Positions 1 through 6,857 of a stretch of 10,171 nt of DNA are shown one piece after another. The stretch lies in contig CAAENE010000378.1 of assembly GCA_900757255.1 (NCBI GenBank), forward strand, positions 1 through 10,171, read 5' to 3'. The translations under genes and the position numbers were made by a program. The notes beneath the pieces are model-generated. The model searched no databases. It saw only the letters and a list, made by a program, of their open reading frames with translations, and had not been told where the DNA came from. This stretch comes from Clostridia bacterium (GTDB lineage: Bacteria > Bacillota > Clostridia > HGM11514). Position 1 is the stretch's first letter. The number at the start of each line of letters is the position of its first letter.

Positions 1-59
1 ACAGTATGCGAGCAGCGTTAAAAGAATTTCACTTTTTTATAAAAAATACGATAAATTAC

Positions 60-87
60 TTGACATATACCGCTATTATGATAAAAT
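60..87 (+). promoter_or_regulatory. Sigma-A-type promoter for the deoR-led operon
   Basis: A perfect -35 box TTGACA at 60-65 is followed, after a 16-base spacer, by TAAAAT at 82-87, which matches the -10 consensus TATAAT at five of six positions. The spacer is one base shorter than the 17-base optimum. The surrounding 140 bases are strongly AT-rich, unlike the coding DNA downstream. Transcription would start near 93-96, leaving a leader of about 45 bases before the repressor start codon. No other equally good promoter was seen upstream of this block. The call rests on sequence match only. Confidence 0.65.
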
Positions 88-96
88 TATGTTATA

Positions 97-110
97 AATT
101 AACATTAATT
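97..110. promoter_or_regulatory. Small inverted repeat, possible repressor operator
   Basis: The sequence AATTAA, two bases, TTAATT forms a perfect 6-base dyad. It lies just downstream of the predicted -10 box, close to the expected transcription start. A repressor bound there would block transcription, and the adjacent gene encodes a DeoR-family repressor, a family that often autoregulates. The region is so AT-rich that a dyad of this size could arise by chance, so this is a weak call. Confidence 0.25.
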
Positions 111-139
111 GTTTGAAAATAACAATTCGGGGGTTCGAT

Positions 140-856
140 ATGAAACGGTTGGAAGAAGTAAAATCAGTGATTGAGGCGCAGGGAGAAGTGAAAATATGCG
201 AGCTGGCCCGTCTGTTTCCGAATGTGTCGGAAATGACCCTGCGGAGGGATTTGACCCAATTGGAAGAGATGGGGGTAATCGTACGGACGCGCGGCGGCGC
301 AAAATCGGTGGCGCATCTGTCCAAAAGCATGGAAGCCGCCTATTCTCTGCGTCTGACTGAAAACGTGGAAAAAAAGGCGCTGATCGCCCGGGAAGCCCTG
401 CCGTATTTGCAGGATGACGATATCATCTATTTTGATGCGGGGACGACAGTTTTGAATGTTGCGCTTCTGATGAACAAAAAGCCGGCAAAAATGGTGACCA
501 GCGGAATCAATACGGCGCTGGAGCTGGCAAAATTCGGGAACCAGAATATTGATATCGTCGGCGGAACGCTCAGCCCAAGCACCATGTGCGTGTCGGGAAT
601 CGACGCGGTACGGTATGTGGAAATGATGAATTTTGACGTGGCCTTTATTGCCTCTTCCGGATACAGCAAAGAGGTTGGGTTTACAACTGGAAATTATTAC
701 GAAGCGCTGCTCAAAGCCACGGCAATTAGAAAAGCCAAAAAAGTGATATTGTTGATGGACAGCACAAAAATCGGGAAGGTGCTGCCCTATACCTTTGCAC
801 AGGAAGAAGATTTTGATGTTATTTTATGCGATAAAGAATTGGAGGAGAAGGCATGA
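140..856 (+). CDS. DeoR/GlpR-family transcriptional repressor
   Basis: This gene encodes a 238-residue cytoplasmic regulator, the usual length for the DeoR family. Residues 1-55 form the N-terminal winged helix-turn-helix, ending in the family signature RRDL (35-38) and RTRGGA (49-54). Residues 75-230 form the sugar-phosphate-sensing domain, with the effector-site motifs DAGTT (99-103), GG (141-142) and DSTK (207-210). Such proteins typically repress a sugar or polyol operon until a phosphorylated intermediate binds; the effector here is unknown. The ATG at 140 is chosen because GGGGG at 129-133 gives a modest ribosome site and the protein then begins in the normal DeoR way. A TTG at 113 in the same frame has no ribosome site. 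The stop overlaps the next start (ATGA), so translation is probably coupled. It likely controls the two dehydrogenase genes downstream. Confidence 0.9.
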   Translation: MKRLEEVKSVIEAQGEVKICELARLFPNVSEMTLRRDLTQLEEMGVIVRTRGGAKSVAHLSKSMEAAYSLRLTENVEKKALIAREALPYLQDDDIIYFDAGTTVLNVALLMNKKPAKMVTSGINTALELAKFGNQNIDIVGGTLSPSTMCVSGIDAVRYVEMMNFDVAFIASSGYSKEVGFTTGNYYEALLKATAIRKAKKVILLMDSTKIGKVLPYTFAQEEDFDVILCDKELEEKA

Positions 857-2094
857 GGACAAAAGCAGTCAGACTATATGGGGAAAACGATTTAAGGCTG
901 GAGGAATTTGAACTGCCGGCCATCAAAGAAGATGAAATTTTGGCGCATATCGTATCAGACAGCATTTGTATGTCGTCGTATAAAGCGTCTATCCAAGGAA
1001 AAAAACACAAGCGCGTACCGGACAACGTAGCGGAAAACCCGATTATCATCGGGCATGAATTCTGCGGTGAAATCGTTGAGGTGGGCGAAAAATGGAAAGG
1101 GCAATTCAAAGCGGGAGAAAAATTTGCAATCCAGCCGGCTCTGAACTATAAAGGCTCATTGGACGCGCCCGGTTACTCTTATCAATATATCGGCGGCGAT
1201 GCAACCTATATTGTGATACCAAACGAGGTCATGGAAATGGGATGCCTGCTTCCGTTTTCCGGAGAAGGATACTTTTACGGTTCGCTGGCCGAGCCGATGT
1301 CCTGCATTGTGGGAGCATTTAAAGCCAATTATCATACCGAGCGGACTTCCTATGAACATCACATGGGAATTTGCGAGGGAGGAAGCTGTGCGCTGCTGGC
1401 GAGCGCCGGTCCAATGGGTCTGGGCGCTGTCGATTTAGCGGTGCATGGCGATAGAAAACCGTCCTTGCTTGTCGTGACTGATATTGACGACGCGCGGCTG
1501 AACCGGGCGGCAAGCATCATAACGCCGGAGGAAGCGGAGAAAAACGGAGTGAAGCTGATTTATCTCAATACCAGGGACATGACGCCGCAGCAGGTGATGG
1601 AACTCAACGGAGGGCAGGGATTTGACGATGTATTTGTATTTGCGCCTGTCGCACCGGTGGTGGAATTCGGCGATGCGATTTTAGGGGCGGACGGCTGCCT
1701 GAACTTTTTTGCCGGCCCGACCGATCCGGCCTTTTCGGCAAAGTTCAATTTTTATAACGTCCATTACGGCGCAACCCACATAGCGGGTACCAGCGGCGGA
1801 AACACCCAGGATATGATAGATTCGCTGGACCTGATGGCATCAGGGAGAATCAATCCGGCGGCCATGATAACCCATGTTGGGGGAATGAATGCGGTTATCG
1901 ATACCACGCTGAACCTGCCCAAAATACCGGGCGGCAAAAAGCTCATCTATACCGGCATCGAAATGGAGCTGACCGCAATAGACGATTTTGCAAAACAGAC
2001 GGATCCAAGGTTTTTAAAATTAGCTGAAATCACAGGACGGAACAATGGATTGTGGTGCGCGGAAGCAGAGCAATACCTTCTGTCCAATTTTTAA
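853..2094 (+). CDS. Zinc-type medium-chain dehydrogenase, L-sorbose-1-phosphate reductase (SorE)-like
   Basis: This 413-residue protein has the MDR (alcohol dehydrogenase) architecture: a GroES-like catalytic half and a Rossmann half. Likely catalytic zinc ligands are Cys39, His68 with Glu69 in GHEFCGEIVEVG (67-78), and Glu147 in the AEPMSC stretch. The four-cysteine structural zinc lobe of classic alcohol dehydrogenases is absent: residues 91-130 have no cysteine. The nucleotide-binding turn is around SAGPMGLGA (184-192), with Asp210 in VVTDIDD at the end of the next strand, favouring NAD(H). These traits and the length fit the sorbose-phosphate reductase subfamily, which interconverts L-sorbose-1-phosphate and glucitol-6-phosphate; the family assignment is from memory of its sequence character, not a search. 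The start overlaps the repressor stop by four bases and lies just after GGAGGAGAAGG. The neighbouring sorbitol-6-phosphate-type dehydrogenase supports a polyol-phosphate role. The true substrate could be a different ketose or polyol phosphate. Confidence 0.8.
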   Translation: MRTKAVRLYGENDLRLEEFELPAIKEDEILAHIVSDSICMSSYKASIQGKKHKRVPDNVAENPIIIGHEFCGEIVEVGEKWKGQFKAGEKFAIQPALNYKGSLDAPGYSYQYIGGDATYIVIPNEVMEMGCLLPFSGEGYFYGSLAEPMSCIVGAFKANYHTERTSYEHHMGICEGGSCALLASAGPMGLGAVDLAVHGDRKPSLLVVTDIDDARLNRAASIITPEEAEKNGVKLIYLNTRDMTPQQVMELNGGQGFDDVFVFAPVAPVVEFGDAILGADGCLNFFAGPTDPAFSAKFNFYNVHYGATHIAGTSGGNTQDMIDSLDLMASGRINPAAMITHVGGMNAVIDTTLNLPKIPGGKKLIYTGIEMELTAIDDFAKQTDPRFLKLAEITGRNNGLWCAEAEQYLLSNF

Positions 2095-2106
2095 GGAGGT
2101 GCGTAA

Positions 2107-3870
2107 ATGAACTTCTATAAATTGTTGCGTTATGGCTATGCGGCCTGCAAAGACGATAAAAAGCTGTACTACCATAAAGGGGCTATTGAACGGGAAGCAC
2201 TGCTGGTAAGCGACGATATCTACAAGTTTAAATATTCGATCAGGAATGCCGAACAATTTTCCAAGGAGCTATTGATCCACAATGTCATGAAAAAGCCCTG
2301 TACGGCGCGCCTGACCGGTCCCTGTGCCACAAGATTGTCGGTGATGGAGAACGGGCGCGAGGCTGTGAAAGGGCTGTTCGGCGGCAGCGCGCTTTGGGTA
2401 GATTCCGCTGAAACCGGTATGGATACCATACATAACGCAATCATTTCCCTTGAAATCTTCGAGGGGAAAAAGAATAGCCAGCCTGACATTTTAGTTGTGG
2501 AAGGTTTTGGCGTTTTCGTCGGCGGTACGGATGAAACAGAACTGATTCAAGCGATGGAAGCAGTGGAGGAAAAGGCGAAAACATACTTTCAATGTAAGGA
2601 CGCAAAGCTTCTGGAGCCGGAAGCGGAACTGCCGTCCTTTCTGCCCGCCCTGCGGATGATGATGAGCGGCGGCCGGCCTGGCATTATCAAATACCGCTAT
2701 GATGAACAAATCAAGGAGGTTTTATCCAGCCGGGAAGCATTTGAAAGGGCTGTACAGCCGGTATTGTACGGATTTGAGAACCTGATGAGAAAACCGCTGC
2801 TGTATATCAAAGGCGTCAAAGACGGGCTGCTTGAAACGGTGCAGGAGGAAATCGAACAATACAAAAAAGAGCATGGCTTTGCACCGGATGTAATCGGACT
2901 TTATCATAACGGGTTGTTCGTATCGGGTGAGAGCAGCTTTTTAGCCACTCAGCGGCTGCAGGAGCTGTATAACAATATCTGCATCTGTGAAAAAAGCAGT
3001 AAGATCATACCGCGGGAGCATACCAAAATAAAGCAGGACAAAAGGACGGATATGCAGGAGCGGATTTGTATCGTTACCGGAAGCGCACAGGGCTTTGGCT
3101 ACGGAATAGCCGAATATCTGCTGGAAAAGGGCGCGAATGTCGTCATTGCCGATATCAATATCGAGCTTGCGGAGCAGGCGGCAGAAAACCTTGCGAACCG
3201 GTTCGGCATCTACAATGTGACGGCGGTGCAGGTGGACGTGTCCGATGAAGAATCGGTCAAACACATGGTGGAAGAAACGGTGGATTATTTCGGCGGGCTT
3301 GACGTGCTGATTTCCAACGCCGGCGTGTTAAAGGCGGGTTCGCTGGAGGAGATGGACGCCAAATCCTTTGCATTTGTGACCAAGATCAATTATATGGGAT
3401 ATTTTATCTGTGCGAAATACGGCTGCCAGCCAATGAAAATCCAGCACAAATATGACCTGGACTATGCCATGGACATCATCCAGATCAATTCCAAATCAGG
3501 GCTGTCCGGCTCCAATAAGAATTTTGCATATGCGGGCGGGAAATTCGGCGGAATCGGCCTGACCCAGAGCTTTGCGCTGGAGCTGGTGCCTTACAATATC
3601 AAGGTCAACGCCATCTGCCCCGGAAACCTCCTGGATGGCCCGCTGTGGTCCGACCCGGAAAAAGGGCTGTTTGTGCAGTACCTCAACGCGGGCAAAGTAC
3701 CGGGCGCAAAAACAATTGCGGACGTGAGAGAGTTTTACGAAGCCAAGGTGCCGATGCATCGGGGCTGTACCACGCAGGACGTCGCAAAGGCGATTTTATA
3801 CTGTGTGGAACAGAAATATGAAACCGGCCAGGCGATCCCTGTGACCGGCGGACAGAATATGCTGAAATAA
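2107..3870 (+). CDS. Fusion of an aldolase-like N-terminal region with a sorbitol-6-phosphate dehydrogenase-like SDR
   Basis: This is a 587-residue two-part protein. Residues 316-587 are a complete short-chain dehydrogenase: TGSAQGFG (324-331) binds the dinucleotide, Asp349 suggests NAD preference, NAG is at 404-406, and the active site is the NSKSG serine region (461-465) plus Tyr475 and Lys479 in YAGGK. The segments NSKSG, KFGGIGLTQS and the C-terminal TGGQ resemble SrlD/GutD, which oxidises sorbitol-6-phosphate to fructose-6-phosphate. Residues 1-315 are less clear. Their position and two PD-x8-G-[VL]-F-V-x-G segments (126-140 and 260-274) recall the class II aldolase half of RhaD-type aldolase/dehydrogenase fusions. 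The HGLF zinc-ligand histidine is replaced by Phe133 in the first copy, and the usual N-terminal aldolase motifs are not seen. The start follows AAGGAGGT (2093-2100), 12 bases after the previous stop. An internal ATG at 3052 could make the SDR alone. The dehydrogenase call is firm; the N-terminal function is not. Confidence 0.82.
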   Translation: MNFYKLLRYGYAACKDDKKLYYHKGAIEREALLVSDDIYKFKYSIRNAEQFSKELLIHNVMKKPCTARLTGPCATRLSVMENGREAVKGLFGGSALWVDSAETGMDTIHNAIISLEIFEGKKNSQPDILVVEGFGVFVGGTDETELIQAMEAVEEKAKTYFQCKDAKLLEPEAELPSFLPALRMMMSGGRPGIIKYRYDEQIKEVLSSREAFERAVQPVLYGFENLMRKPLLYIKGVKDGLLETVQEEIEQYKKEHGFAPDVIGLYHNGLFVSGESSFLATQRLQELYNNICICEKSSKIIPREHTKIKQDKRTDMQERICIVTGSAQGFGYGIAEYLLEKGANVVIADINIELAEQAAENLANRFGIYNVTAVQVDVSDEESVKHMVEETVDYFGGLDVLISNAGVLKAGSLEEMDAKSFAFVTKINYMGYFICAKYGCQPMKIQHKYDLDYAMDIIQINSKSGLSGSNKNFAYAGGKFGGIGLTQSFALELVPYNIKVNAICPGNLLDGPLWSDPEKGLFVQYLNAGKVPGAKTIADVREFYEAKVPMHRGCTTQDVAKAILYCVEQKYETGQAIPVTGGQNMLK

Positions 3871-3906
3871 CCTATGCGCAGATGTGACCAAGGGATCAGA
3901 ACTTCC

Positions 3907-3927
3907 CCCGCCTCGCGAGAAGGCGGG
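3907..3927 (+). terminator. Hairpin after the first gene block, weak terminator candidate
   Basis: CCCGCCT (3907-3913) pairs perfectly with AGGCGGG (3921-3927) across a 7-base loop. It begins 37 bases after the stop of the fusion gene. Only two T residues follow, so it lacks the run expected of an intrinsic terminator. It could slow transcription or protect the mRNA 3' end. Confidence 0.35.
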
Positions 3928-3940
3928 TTCCATATCAGAC

Positions 3941-3973
3941 TTTCAGCGGGGGTGTCATAATCCCCCGCTGAAA
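3941..3973 (+). terminator. Strong 12-bp GC-rich hairpin, terminator-like or mRNA-stabilising
   Basis: TTTCAGCGGGGG (3941-3952) and CCCCCGCTGAAA (3962-3973) form a perfect 12-bp stem with a 9-base loop. This is the most stable local structure seen in the spacer. The bases after it (CCTGAGGAG) contain no T-run, and the other strand shows none either, so ordinary intrinsic termination is doubtful. It separates the sugar-dehydrogenase block from the lipoyl-complex block and may uncouple their expression, or block exonucleases so that the two halves of one transcript have different stability. Confidence 0.4.
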
Positions 3974-4106
3974 CCCTGAGGAGCTAACGTAGAACTAGCG
4001 CAGGTTGCAATCTGTCGCAAGCTCTGCTCTTTGCAAGCTTCGCTGTGCGTTGCTCCGATTTAAAGACAGGACGAAGAAAAATTTTAGAGAAAAGAAATGT
4101 TAGATA
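3974..4106. other. Remainder of the inter-block spacer, no gene recognised
   Basis: No reading frame with a ribosome site is seen here. Two imperfect copies of a GCAAGCT motif occur at 4017-4023 and 4033-4039, 16 bases apart, inside a CG/GC-alternating stretch. CTGTC (4012-4016) can pair with GACAG (4065-4069). No convincing -35/-10 pair was found upstream of the E2 gene, so whether the second block has its own promoter is open. The last part (4070-4106) turns A-rich ahead of the E2 ribosome site AAGGAG at 4107-4112. Confidence 0.3.
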
Positions 4107-4119
4107 AAGGAGAACATTT

Positions 4120-5439
4120 ATGGCACAAGTAGTAATTATGCCCCGGCAGGGACAAAGCGTGGAAAGCTGTATCATAGCAAAATGGCATAAACAGCCGGGA
4201 GATGAGGTGAAGACTGGGGATATCCTGTTTACCTATGAAACCGATAAGGCGACCTTTGAGGAGGAAGCCAAAGCGGACGGAACAATGCTGGCCGTCTTTT
4301 TTGAAGAAGGAGACGACGTTCCCTGCCTGACCAATGTATGTGTAATTGGAGCAGAGGGCGAGGATGTAAGTGAATTTGCTCCCAAAGAGGACGTGGGGGA
4401 GGAAGCTTCCCAAACCCCGGTGGCAGAAGTTCCGGCAGAAGAAAAGCCGGCAGCTGTAATAGTAAACACAGAGAAAAATTCGGGCGCGGTATCTCCCAGG
4501 GCAAAATTACAGGCGGAACACTCTGGGGTAGATATCCGGTTTATTGAGGGGACCGGGCCGCACGGCCGCGTCATTGAGCGCGATGTCATCAATGCCAAGG
4601 CGAATGGCATGACTGTGACACGGAGCGCAGCAGAAACATATCTGTCCGGCAGTTCGGTTGTTGAAGGAACCGGAATCGGCGGCAGGGTGAGGACAGGAGA
4701 CCTTGCAGCGCAGCCTTCCGCCACAGCCCCCTGCATTTCGGGACCGGATTATGTGGAGGAACCGCTGCCCAATATCCGCAAAGTGATTGCCAAAACCATG
4801 ATGCAGTCGCTGGGCGGTATGGCGCAGCTGACCTTAAACGCGTCCTTTGACGCAACTGAAATGATGGCCTACCGAAAGAGGGTCAAACAGTACAGCGAGA
4901 AAAACGAAATTGCCAATATTACACTCAACGATATTGTGCTGTATGCAACAGTAAAAACCTTGCTTCACCACCGGGCGGTCAACGCCAATTTGGTGGACGA
5001 TACCCTGCGGTACTTCAATACCGTAAACCTGGGCGTGGCAGTCGATACGCCGCGCGGGCTGATGGTTCCTACTGTTTTTCACGCTGAAACCAAAACATTA
5101 TCCCAAGTATCGGATGAGGTCAAGGATTTGGCGGCACAGTGTAAGGAAGGCACCATTTCTCCCGACCTGCTGAAAAACGGAAGCTTTACGGTGACCAATT
5201 TAGGTTCCTTTGGAATCGAAAGCTTTACGCCGGTCATCAATCCGCCGCAGACCTGTATTTTAGGCGTCAATACTATAACAAATAAGGTGCGCGAGGGCAA
5301 AAATGGAATGGAAGTTTATCCGAGTATGGCATTGTCGCTGACCTTTGACCACAGGGCGCTGGACGGCGCTCCGGCGGCACGGTTTTTACAGGAGCTTTGC
5401 TTCAATCTTGAACATTTTTCCATACTGCTTGCACAATAG
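4120..5439 (+). CDS. E2 dihydrolipoamide acyltransferase of a 2-oxo-acid/acetoin dehydrogenase complex
   Basis: This is a 439-residue E2 core subunit. Residues 1-77 form one lipoyl domain with the lipoylated lysine Lys43 in ETDKATFE. An acidic, Ala/Pro/Glu-rich linker follows (about 84-120). A peripheral-subunit-binding domain lies at 123-159, with SPRAKL and EGTGPHGRV. A second, degenerate copy appears at about 166-197, with EGTGIGGRV. The acyltransferase core spans about 212-439, with the catalytic HRALDG motif giving His411 and Asp415. It moves the acyl group from E1 to CoA. The start follows AAGGAG (4107-4112) by seven bases, and the E3 gene follows after 11 bases. Sequence alone does not separate acetyl, branched-chain or acetoin-derived acyl specificity; the E2-E3-E1-lplA order and absence of citric-acid-cycle genes make an acetoin-type or other catabolic complex plausible. 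Confidence 0.9.
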   Translation: MAQVVIMPRQGQSVESCIIAKWHKQPGDEVKTGDILFTYETDKATFEEEAKADGTMLAVFFEEGDDVPCLTNVCVIGAEGEDVSEFAPKEDVGEEASQTPVAEVPAEEKPAAVIVNTEKNSGAVSPRAKLQAEHSGVDIRFIEGTGPHGRVIERDVINAKANGMTVTRSAAETYLSGSSVVEGTGIGGRVRTGDLAAQPSATAPCISGPDYVEEPLPNIRKVIAKTMMQSLGGMAQLTLNASFDATEMMAYRKRVKQYSEKNEIANITLNDIVLYATVKTLLHHRAVNANLVDDTLRYFNTVNLGVAVDTPRGLMVPTVFHAETKTLSQVSDEVKDLAAQCKEGTISPDLLKNGSFTVTNLGSFGIESFTPVINPPQTCILGVNTITNKVREGKNGMEVYPSMALSLTFDHRALDGAPAARFLQELCFNLEHFSILLAQ

Positions 5440-5450
5440 GAGGGGCGTAA

Positions 5451-6806
5451 ATGAAACAATATGATTTGATTGTCATCGGGGGCGGCCCGGCGGGATATCT
5501 GGCAGGAGAACGCGCCGGACATGCGGGACTCAAAACGCTGGTGATAGAAAAACGGGCGCTGGGCGGCGTTTGCCTGAACGAGGGATGTATCCCGTCCAAA
5601 TCCTTTTTATACTGCGCAAAGGTATTTGATTATACCAAACACGCAGGCGATTACGGCATTTCGTTAGAAAATGCAAAACTGGACCATGCGGCGGTGGTAA
5701 AGCGGAAAAATAAGGTAGTTAATACCCTGGTTTCAGGTATCGGAGCGGCCTTGAAAGGTCTGAAGGTCGATGTTGTACAAGGCGTGGCCGCCATTGAACG
5801 CAAAACAGCGGACGGTTATGTGGTGTCTGCCGGACAGGAGCAATTTGTAGCGGATAAGCTGCTGATAGCCAGCGGCTCTGTGCCGGTTCTGCCGCCGATA
5901 GACGGCCTGGCGGATTCGGTGAAATCGGGATATGCTCTGACCAATCGAGAAATTTTAGATATCGAAACCGTACCGCCCGAGCTGGTCATCGTCGGGGGAG
6001 GCGTAATCGGTCTTGAGATGGCGTCTTACTTCAACAGCGCCGGTTCCAAGGTGACGGTGATCGAAATGCTGCCCTATATCGGCGGCAATTGCGACCGCGA
6101 GATCGCGGAAACGCTGCAAGCGGAATATGAGAAAAAGGGCGTGAAATTTCTGCTCAATTCGCGCGTGACCCGCATAGCGGACGGCAAAGTGACCTATGAC
6201 GGCGGCGAAGTCAGCGCGGATAAGGTACTGCTTTCCATTGGGCGGAGAGCCTTTACCGAAGGGCTGGGCCTTGAAAATATCGGTGTTCTGACCGAACGCG
6301 GCAAAATTATAACAGACCAATACATGCGGACCAATTTACCGGGCGTATACGCGGCGGGAGATGTAAACGGCAAACTGATGCTGGCGCATACCGCGTACCG
6401 CGAAACAGAAGTCGCAATTAACAATATTTTGGGAAAACGCGATGTGATGCGCTATGATGCGATCGCGTCGGTGATATATACGAATCCGGAAGTGGGTTCC
6501 GTCGGCCTGACCGAGGAGCAGTGCAGGGAACAGAAGATTGAGTATAAGGTTGGAAAAGCTTCTGCTATGTATTCCGGCCGGTATGTAGCCGAAAATTTAA
6601 AGGGAAGCGGCTTTTGCAAGGTGCTTTGCGATAAAAAGACCGGCAAACTGCTGGGAGTACATATTTTAAGCTCTTATGCATCTGAAATGATCGTGGGCGC
6701 GGCGCTGATGCTGGAAATGGAAATGACTATTGAAGATATCAAAGAATTGGTATTCCCGCACCCAACGGTATGTGAAATCATTCGGGAAGCGATTTTTGCA
6801 ATTTAA
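5451..6806 (+). CDS. lpdA: E3 dihydrolipoyl dehydrogenase
   Basis: This 451-residue FAD flavoprotein reoxidises dihydrolipoamide on E2 and yields NADH. The FAD motif GGGPAGY is at 10-16, and the redox-active disulfide is Cys41-Cys46 in GGVCLNEGCIPSK. The NAD-binding motif GGGVIGLE is at 182-189 with Glu205 ending the next strand. The second FAD motif is PGVYAAGD (297-304). The C-terminal interface domain starts near YTNPEVGSVG (343-352) and supplies the catalytic dyad His437/Glu442 in HPTVCE. It carries no N-terminal lipoyl domain, unlike some clostridial E3 proteins, and is slightly shorter than the usual 460-475 residues. The start follows AGGAGG, which overlaps the E2 stop, so the two are probably translationally linked. 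All expected catalytic residues are present, so it should be active. Confidence 0.95.
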   Translation: MKQYDLIVIGGGPAGYLAGERAGHAGLKTLVIEKRALGGVCLNEGCIPSKSFLYCAKVFDYTKHAGDYGISLENAKLDHAAVVKRKNKVVNTLVSGIGAALKGLKVDVVQGVAAIERKTADGYVVSAGQEQFVADKLLIASGSVPVLPPIDGLADSVKSGYALTNREILDIETVPPELVIVGGGVIGLEMASYFNSAGSKVTVIEMLPYIGGNCDREIAETLQAEYEKKGVKFLLNSRVTRIADGKVTYDGGEVSADKVLLSIGRRAFTEGLGLENIGVLTERGKIITDQYMRTNLPGVYAAGDVNGKLMLAHTAYRETEVAINNILGKRDVMRYDAIASVIYTNPEVGSVGLTEEQCREQKIEYKVGKASAMYSGRYVAENLKGSGFCKVLCDKKTGKLLGVHILSSYASEMIVGAALMLEMEMTIEDIKELVFPHPTVCEIIREAIFAI

Positions 6807-6857
6807 CTGCGGCTGAATAGCAAAAGAGCCGATTGAAACGAAAGGGGTATAAAAAAG

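Noticed and set aside
113..139. Upstream TTG start for the DeoR regulator adding nine residues
   Set aside because: No ribosome site precedes it, and the extra residues do not fit the family's usual N-terminus; the ATG at 140 fits better.
3890..4080. Remnant of an insertion sequence between the blocks
   Set aside because: No transposase fragment, terminal inverted repeats or target duplication could be seen; only hairpins and a short repeated motif.
4233..4736. Open frame of 167 residues on the - strand
   Set aside because: It is fully inside the well-supported E2 gene and encodes a Ser/Pro/Ala-rich sequence typical of an antisense shadow.
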